Assembly: GCA_964242305.1 (NCBI GenBank)
Contig: CAXTBB010000010.1
Location: forward strand, 1-64,000
Length of the DNA stretch: 64,000 nucleotides
Source of the DNA: DATLGB01 sp964242305
GTDB lineage: Bacteria > Actinomycetota > Thermoleophilia > Solirubrobacterales > Solirubrobacteraceae
Reading direction: 5' to 3'
In this document: positions 59,056 through 64,000 of the stretch, piece after piece
Layout of the letters: every line of letters starts with the position of its first letter
How positions within the stretch are numbered: position 1 is the stretch's first letter
Translations under genes and position numbers: made by a program
Notes under the pieces: model-generated
The model's input: the letters and a program-made list of their open reading frames with translations, nothing else
What the model was told of the DNA's origin: nothing
Database searches by the model: none

Positions 59056-59883
59056 TCAGATCGTGGTTGGCGTGCGGCGGAGCGCGAGGCAGTCCTCGAG
59101 CAGGCCGGCAATGGCATCGAGGGGAAGCATGTTGGGCCCGTCGCTCAGCGCGCGGTCGGGATCGGGGTGCGTCTCCAGGAAGAGGCCGTCCGTCCCCACC
59201 GCCATCGCGGCGCGGGCGAGGGGCGCCACGAACTCGCGCTTGCCGCTCGAGCGGCCGCCGCCGCCGCCGGGCGACTGGACGCTGTGGGTGGCGTCGAAGA
59301 TCACCGGCGCGAAGGCGCGCATGATGGTCAGCCCGCGGAAGTCGACGACCAGGTCACGGTAGCCGAAGGTGGTCCCGCGCTCGGTCAGCGCGACGGCGGT
59401 GCCGCCCGCCTCGCGCACCTTCTCGACGGCGTAGGCGGTGTCCTCGGGTGCGAGGAACTGGCCCTTCTTGACGTTCACCGCGCGCCCGGAGGCACCGCAC
59501 GCGTGCAGCAGGTCGGTCTGCCGGCACAGGAAGGCGGGGATCTGGAGGACGTCGACGACCGCCGCGACCGGCTCGACCTGGGCGACGTCATGGACGTCGG
59601 TGACGACGGGCACGCCGAGCTCGGCGCGGACGTCGGCGAGGATCGCGAGGCCGGCGTCGAAGCCGATCGAGCGGAAGGAGGAGCCCGAGGTCCGGTTGGC
59701 CTTGTCCAGGCTGGCCTTGAAGACGAAGGGGACATCGAGCGCGGCGCAGGTGTCGCGCAGGCGGCCGGCGACCTCGAAGACCAGCTCGCGGCTCTCGATC
59801 ACGCACGGGCCGGCGAGCAGGACGAGACGCTCCTCGCCGAGCACGACCCCCGGAGCGAGGACGGTTGTCGGTGTGGCGCTCAT
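59056..59883 (-). CDS. kdsA: 3-deoxy-8-phosphooctulonate synthase (Kdo-8-P synthase)
   Basis: 275 residues. Condenses PEP with D-arabinose 5-phosphate to Kdo-8-phosphate. Family blocks: LLAGPCVIESRELV, VFKASLDKANRTSGSSFRS, QIPAFLCRQTDLL, VNVKKGQFLAPEDTAYAVEK and DATHSVQSPGG. Cys27 in AGPC marks the metal-dependent class (Aquifex-type) rather than the E. coli class, which has Asn there. ATG 59883 shares one base with the kdsD stop (TGATG). Kdo is typical of Gram-negative envelopes, so the gene is noteworthy in this genomic background. Confidence 0.93.
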   Translation of the reverse strand: MSATPTTVLAPGVVLGEERLVLLAGPCVIESRELVFEVAGRLRDTCAALDVPFVFKASLDKANRTSGSSFRSIGFDAGLAILADVRAELGVPVVTDVHDVAQVEPVAAVVDVLQIPAFLCRQTDLLHACGASGRAVNVKKGQFLAPEDTAYAVEKVREAGGTAVALTERGTTFGYRDLVVDFRGLTIMRAFAPVIFDATHSVQSPGGGGGRSSGKREFVAPLARAAMAVGTDGLFLETHPDPDRALSDGPNMLPLDAIAGLLEDCLALRRTPTTI

Positions 59884-60887
59884 CAGCTCTTGAGGTGGGC
59901 TTGGACGGTGTCGTGCAGGCGCAGCAACCCGACGCAGCGCTCGCCGTCGACCGTGACGGGAGCGGTGAGAAAGGGCTTGCGGCGCTGCTCGAGCATGAGC
60001 AGGGCCTGGGACAGCGGCACCTCGGGCGCCACGCTCAGCGGCGCGGGCGTCATGACGTCCGCCAGGGCGACGGAGCCGAGGTCGTCCGTGTCGACGAGCA
60101 CCCGCCGGATGTCGCCGTCGGTGATGAAGCCCGCGAGCCGGTCGTTCTCGGCGAGCACGCACACCGCGCCGTAGCCCGTGCGGGTGATCTCGATGACGGC
60201 GTCCTTGAGCGTCGCGCGGTCCGACACGCGCGGAAGCTCGCGGCCCTGGCGCATGACGTCGCCGACGGTCAGGCTCAGGCGTGCGCCGAGCGCCCCCGCC
60301 GGGTGCAGGCGCGCGAAGTCCTGGTGGGTGAAGCCGCGCGCCTGGATGACGGCGGCCGCGAGCGCGTCGCCGACGGCCTGGGCCGCGAGCACGCTGGCCA
60401 TGGGCGCCGCCTGCAGCGGGCAGCCCTCCTCCAGCACGGAGGCGTCGATGACGAAGTCGCTCTGCTGGGCCAGCGGTGAGCGCGGGCTCCCGACGATGGC
60501 GATGAGCGTCACGCCGAGCGAGCGCAGGTGCGGGATCAGCGTCAGGACCTCACGCGTGGTCCCGCTCTTTGAGAGCAGGAGGGCGACATCGCCCTGGGTG
60601 ACGACGCCGAGGTCGCCGTGCAGTGCGTCCGACACGCTCAGGTGCAGCGCCGGGACGCCGACGGAGCGCATGGTGGCGGCGATCTTCTGGGCGGCGTGAC
60701 CCGACTTGCCGACGCCGAGCGTCATGAGCTTGCCCTGGATGTCGACGAGGGCCTGAGCGGCGGCCTCGAAGTCAGCGTCCAGGCTGTCGCGCAGGCGCTC
60801 CAGTGCGGCGATCTCCGCGGCGATCACCGAGCGGCCGACCTCGCGGTGGCGCGCGGTGGTCTCGGGGCTGTGATGGATGGTGCCCAT
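59883..60887 (-). CDS. kdsD: D-arabinose-5-phosphate isomerase (SIS + 2 CBS)
   Basis: 334 residues. SIS domain (about 35-170): GVGKSGHAAQKIAATMRSVG, LLLSKSGTTREVLTLIPHLR, SVLAAQAVGDALAAAVIQAR. Two CBS domains follow (about 205-330): VGDVMRQGRELPRVSDRATL and VMTPAPLSVAPEVPL. It converts ribulose 5-phosphate to arabinose 5-phosphate, the substrate of kdsA next to it. ATG 60887; a TTG two codons earlier (60893) is possible. KpsF/GutQ would be the same activity. Confidence 0.92.
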   Translation of the reverse strand: MGTIHHSPETTARHREVGRSVIAAEIAALERLRDSLDADFEAAAQALVDIQGKLMTLGVGKSGHAAQKIAATMRSVGVPALHLSVSDALHGDLGVVTQGDVALLLSKSGTTREVLTLIPHLRSLGVTLIAIVGSPRSPLAQQSDFVIDASVLEEGCPLQAAPMASVLAAQAVGDALAAAVIQARGFTHQDFARLHPAGALGARLSLTVGDVMRQGRELPRVSDRATLKDAVIEITRTGYGAVCVLAENDRLAGFITDGDIRRVLVDTDDLGSVALADVMTPAPLSVAPEVPLSQALLMLEQRRKPFLTAPVTVDGERCVGLLRLHDTVQAHLKS

Positions 60888-60896
60888 GTCCAAGAT

Positions 60897-61658
60897 TCAA
60901 CGCTGGGAGGCGGTGAAACTTCCGATGAACAACTCCCGCACGCGGTCCAGCTGGCCGATCGTATCGACGGACGGCGGCTGGGCAGCGACCTCAAAGGTGT
61001 GCAGATGGACCCCCGCTTCCAGCCAGCGCAGCTGCTCCAGGCGCTCCGCGTCCTCGAGCGGGCTGGCGGGCAGGTCGGCGAAGCCCTCCAGGAACGCGCG
61101 CCGGTACGCGTACAGGCCGGCGTGGCCCCAGAACGTGGCCGTGTCGGGCCACTCGGTGGTGGCGGCGTCGCGGACGTGCGGGACCGGGCTGCGGCTGCAG
61201 TAGAGCGTCCGCCCGTCGTGCGCGCGGACGACCTTGACGACGTTGGGGTCGTGGACGTCGGCCGCGTCGCGCAGCGGGTATACCGGCATCGCCACCTGGG
61301 CCGGCGAGGCCGCCAGCTCGCGCGCCGCGGACGCGACCACGGACGGGTCCATGGCCGGCGCGTCGCCCTGCAGGTTGACGAGCACCTCGGCGTCGAGCCG
61401 GTCGACGACGGACGCCAGCCGGGCGGTGCCGGAGGGCAGGGCGGGGTCGGTGAGCAGCACCTCGCCGCCGAAGCCGCGCACCGCGTCCGCGACCTCCTCG
61501 TCGTCGGCGAGCACGACGACGGGCCCGCAGGCCGCGCGCACGGCGACGTCGTGCGTGCGCCGCACGAGCGGCTGGCCGGCGACGTCCGCGAGCATCTTGC
61601 GCGGCAGCCGCGAGGACTGCAGCCGCGCCGGGATGACGACGATGGCGGACGGGGGCAC
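60897..61658 (-). CDS. kdsB: 3-deoxy-manno-octulosonate cytidylyltransferase
   Basis: 253 residues, GTG 61658. Activates Kdo to CMP-Kdo. Motifs: VVIPARLQSSRLPRKMLADV (nucleotide-binding N-terminus), LVNLQGDAPAMDPSVV (the family usually has VQGDEP; here GDAP), HAGLYAYRRAFLEGF, LEDAERLEQLRWLEAG. The GDAP change replaces a conserved Glu, worth checking for activity or sugar preference. Located 3 nt after the epimerase and 9 nt before kdsD. Confidence 0.9.
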   Translation of the reverse strand: MPPSAIVVIPARLQSSRLPRKMLADVAGQPLVRRTHDVAVRAACGPVVVLADDEEVADAVRGFGGEVLLTDPALPSGTARLASVVDRLDAEVLVNLQGDAPAMDPSVVASAARELAASPAQVAMPVYPLRDAADVHDPNVVKVVRAHDGRTLYCSRSPVPHVRDAATTEWPDTATFWGHAGLYAYRRAFLEGFADLPASPLEDAERLEQLRWLEAGVHLHTFEVAAQPPSVDTIGQLDRVRELFIGSFTASQR

Positions 61659-61661
61659 GGC

Positions 61662-62612
61662 TCAGGCGCCGGTCAGCGTCGGCGCGATCGACTCGTAGTA
61701 GTCCAGCGAGCGCCGCAGGCCCTCGTTGAAGTCGATCGCCGGCTCGTAGCCGAGCAGCTCGCGGGCGCGGGAGATGTCGGCCAGGGAGTGGGGGACGTCG
61801 CCCACCCGCGCGGGGCCGTGCTCGGGGGCCGGCGTGCCCGGGAGCGCCTCGCTGATGGCGGCGCACAGCTGGTTGAGGCTGATCCGGTCCCCGCAGGCGA
61901 TGTTGATCGCGTGGCCCACCGCCGTCGGGCTGCTCGCCGCGAGCAGGTTGGCGTCGACCACGTTGGAGACGAACGTGAAGTCGCGCGACTGCTCGCCGTC
62001 GCCGTTGATGACGGGCGCGACGCGGGCCAGCATCGCGGTGATGAACTTGGGGATCACGGCCGAGTAGTGGCTGGTCGGGTCCTGGCGCTCCCCGAAGACG
62101 TTGAAGTAGCGCAGGGCCACCGTCTCGAGGCCGAAGACCTCGGTGAAGCTGCGGCAGTACCCCTCCGCGGCCAGCTTGGCCACCGCGTAGGGGGAGATGG
62201 GAGCCGTCGGCATGTCCTCGCGCTTGGGCAGCGCGGGGTTGGATCCGTACACGGAGGACGACGACGCCGACACGACCCGGCGCACGCCGGCGTCGCGCGA
62301 GGCGAGCAGGATGTTCAGGGTGCCGACGACGTTGGTCGCGTTGGAGGTCAGCGGGTCCTGGACGGAACGCGGGACGGACGGCAGCGCCGCCTGGTGGAAG
62401 ACCACCTCGCAGCCCTGCACCGCGTTGTGAGCGCGCTCGTAGGACTGGATGTCGCCCTCGATGAGCTCGACGTCGTTGGCGAACAGCAGGACGTTCTCCC
62501 GCCGGCCGGTGGCGAAGTTGTCCAGGACGCGGACGTCGTGGCCGTCCACCAGGAGCCGTTCGACGAGATGCGAGCCGATGAAGCCCGCACCGCCGGTTAC
62601 GAGTGCGCGAAT
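61662..62612 (-). CDS. NAD-dependent UDP-sugar 4-epimerase (WbpP/TviC-like), probable ATT start
   Basis: 316 residues, extended SDR. ALVTGGAGFIGSHLVERLL binds NAD; SASSSSVYGSNPALPKRED and YAVAK give the catalytic Ser/Tyr/Lys; YFNVFGERQDPTSHYSAVIP is the substrate region typical of UDP-GlcNAc/GlcNAcA epimerases. No ATG, GTG or TTG precedes the glycine-rich loop. AGGAGG (62625-62620) lies exactly 7 nt before ATT 62612, which starts IRALVTGGAG, so an ATT start is likely. It overlaps the dehydrogenase end by 16 bp. With that dehydrogenase it would make UDP-GalNAcA or a similar uronate. Confidence 0.85.
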   Translation of the reverse strand: MRALVTGGAGFIGSHLVERLLVDGHDVRVLDNFATGRRENVLLFANDVELIEGDIQSYERAHNAVQGCEVVFHQAALPSVPRSVQDPLTSNATNVVGTLNILLASRDAGVRRVVSASSSSVYGSNPALPKREDMPTAPISPYAVAKLAAEGYCRSFTEVFGLETVALRYFNVFGERQDPTSHYSAVIPKFITAMLARVAPVINGDGEQSRDFTFVSNVVDANLLAASSPTAVGHAINIACGDRISLNQLCAAISEALPGTPAPEHGPARVGDVPHSLADISRARELLGYEPAIDFNEGLRRSLDYYESIAPTLTGA

Positions 62613-63895
62613 GACGGTTCCTCCTGAGGGGGATCGGGTTGGGCCAGCTTGCGCAGCGTGCCGCGGAAGTCGACGAAGGGGATGCCGGCGGCGATGATCG
62701 CGCCGTGGTCGGTGCCCGGGTGCGCGGTCACGAGGACGGCGACGTCGGCTTCCGTGAGCGCGTCGTCCAGCGCCAGGGAGGTCAGGCCGAACTCCGGGAG
62801 CTCGGGCACGAAGGGATCGTTGTAGACGAGGTCGGCGCCGCGGGCGGTCAGCAGCTCGATGAGCTTCACGGCCGGGGCCTCGCGCAGGTCGCCGACGCCC
62901 GCCTTGTAGGAGACGCCGACGAGCGCGATGCGCGAGCCGCGCACGGGGCGGCCGGCGTCGTTGAGCGCGCGCTCGATCTGCTGGACGCAGTGGTAGGGCA
63001 TGTTCTGGTTGACCTTGCCGGCGAGCTCGATGAACTCGCAGGAGAGGTCGAACTCGCGCGCCCGCCACGACAGGTAGAAGGGGTCGACGGGCAGGCAGTG
63101 GCCGCCCATGCCCGGCCCCGGCTCGAAGCGCATGAACCCGTAGGGCTTGGTGGCCGCCGCGTCCACGACCTCCCAGATGTCGATGCCCATGCGGTCGGCG
63201 ACGATGGCGAGCTCGTTGACGAGCGCGATGTTGACGCTGCGGAAGATGTTCTCCAGCAGCTTGGTCAGCTCCGCCGCGTCGGGCGTGCTGACGGGGACGA
63301 GGTGGTCGCAGACCATCCCGTACGTGGCCTCCGCCCGCGCCTGGCACGCCGGCGTCAGGCCGCCGATGACCTTGGCCGTGGTGCGCAGGGTGTGGTCCGT
63401 GCGGCCCGGGTCGATGCGCTCGGGGGAGAAGGCGACGTGGAAGTCCACGCCGGCGCGCAGGCCCGTGCGCTCCAGCAGCGGCACGAGCCGCTCGCGCGTC
63501 GTGCCCGGGTAGGTGGTGGACTCGAGCACGACCAGCTGGCCGGGCTGCAGGATCTCGGCGATCGCCTCCGCGGAGGCCACCAGCGGGCCGAGATCGGGCT
63601 CGCGGTTGACGGTCAGCGGGGTCGGGACCGCGATCAGGATCGCGTCGGCCTGGGCCAGCGAGGCGAAACGCGTGGTCGGCCGCAGGCGGTCACGGGCCGC
63701 CTCGACGCGCTCGGAGGCGACGTCCTCGATGTAGGAGCGGCCCGCCTCCAGGGCGGCCACCTTGCTCGCGTCGACGTCGACGGCGACGACGTTCGCGCCA
63801 ACCTCCGCGAAGGCGATCGCCAGGGGCAGGCCGACGTAGCCCAGGCCCACGATCCCGATGGTGGGCGGACTCGGGGAATTCGGGTCGTGCGCCAT
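62597..63895 (-). CDS. nucleotide sugar dehydrogenase (UDP-GlcNAc/ManNAc 6-dehydrogenase type)
   Basis: 432 residues. NAD site GIVGLGYVGLPLAIAFAEVG; AVPTPLTVNREPDLGPL; LVVLESTTYPGTTRERL; catalytic Cys in GPGMGGHCLPVDPFYLSWRA; C-terminal UDP-binding domain with VSYKAGVGDLREAPAVKLI. The pattern fits WbpA/TviB-type enzymes that oxidise C6 of UDP-N-acetylhexosamines rather than UDP-glucose. ATG 63895; first gene of a 15-gene minus-strand operon. CGTTGATCAC lies 4 nt upstream, as before the Wzc-like gene. Confidence 0.88.
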   Translation of the reverse strand: MAHDPNSPSPPTIGIVGLGYVGLPLAIAFAEVGANVVAVDVDASKVAALEAGRSYIEDVASERVEAARDRLRPTTRFASLAQADAILIAVPTPLTVNREPDLGPLVASAEAIAEILQPGQLVVLESTTYPGTTRERLVPLLERTGLRAGVDFHVAFSPERIDPGRTDHTLRTTAKVIGGLTPACQARAEATYGMVCDHLVPVSTPDAAELTKLLENIFRSVNIALVNELAIVADRMGIDIWEVVDAAATKPYGFMRFEPGPGMGGHCLPVDPFYLSWRAREFDLSCEFIELAGKVNQNMPYHCVQQIERALNDAGRPVRGSRIALVGVSYKAGVGDLREAPAVKLIELLTARGADLVYNDPFVPELPEFGLTSLALDDALTEADVAVLVTAHPGTDHGAIIAAGIPFVDFRGTLRKLAQPDPPQEEPSFAHS

Positions 63896-63899
63896 ATGA

Positions 63900-63909
63900 G
63901 TGATCAACG
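63900..63909 (-). promoter_or_regulatory. CGTTGATCAC box upstream of the ulosonic acid operon
   Basis: Identical 10-mer to 41847-41856, in the same orientation and close to the start codon (ATG 63895). Contains the palindrome TGATCA. Candidate operator. Confidence 0.35.
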
Positions 63910-64000
63910 CCTCAGCTCGTCTATTCTTGCATTGCGGTTCGGGGGCAGAGGGATGGAGTGCTTCCCGAGCGCGCGAGCCCATCATGCGAATCCGCGCCGT

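Overview
The window is very GC-rich DNA with dense, mostly short-gapped genes, GTG/TTG starts and many 4-nt stop/start overlaps. The order rpmG-secE-nusG-rplK-rplA-rplJ-rplL and the gene types suggest a high-GC Gram-positive actinobacterium. Thermoleophilia/Solirubrobacterales is my best guess, inferred from gene content only. A 10-N scaffold gap lies at 22515-22524. I saw no rRNA, tRNA, CRISPR array or transposase.

Layout. 1-2880: two acyl-CoA dehydrogenases divergent from an SDR. 2855-6720: a complete polyamine-type ABC importer operon (ATPase, lipoprotein, two permeases), divergent from an APC permease-UspA pair. 8704-16300: TauE permease and hydrolase, MFS exporter, CHASE3 histidine kinase, phytoene-desaturase-like oxidoreductase, glutamate-cysteine-ligase-like enzyme. 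16356-16793: a non-coding structured stretch with a 167-bp inverted-repeat-bounded element. 16794-24690: AzlCD, MurB, phenylalanine hydroxylase with a divergent Lrp-type regulator, an RNB ribonuclease, small membrane proteins, a DUF2599 protein, a GH88-like hydrolase and an S51-like peptidase. 24775-28184: rpmG, secE, nusG and four ribosomal protein genes. 28228-30960: an M1 metallopeptidase with an inserted module, then a HAD phosphatase.

From 31 kb to the right edge lies a large surface-polysaccharide locus. It has a degenerate nucleotidyltransferase, a sigma factor, the priming sugar transferase, an Alg14/Alg13-like fusion, an LPXTG protein, glycosyltransferases, two Wzy/ligase-like proteins, a Wzc-like kinase and a Wzx flippase. 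A coupled operon follows with an Asp-box protein, an AAC(3)-like acetyltransferase and a DUF4910 protein. On the minus strand, a 15-gene operon (63895 to 48289) encodes a UDP-sugar dehydrogenase and epimerase, three Kdo genes (kdsB, kdsD, kdsA), a CMP-sugar synthetase/PseG-like fusion, NeuB, and a carrier-protein module: adenylation enzyme, PCP, GNAT, FkbH, ACP, MaoC-SDR fusion and a terminal glycosyltransferase.

The operon appears to make activated ulosonic acids (CMP-Kdo and a sialic/legionaminic/pseudaminic-like sugar) and also to prepare carrier-bound acyl groups, perhaps to decorate them. This is the strongest candidate for an undescribed system here. Two other themes recur. Many genes have a TAnnnT hexamer 6-9 nt before the start codon, as expected for leaderless mRNAs, and this predicts a CTG start (potA) and an ATC start (HAD). 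A 68-nt palindromic repeat occurs twice and supplies the stop codons of the genes it abuts.
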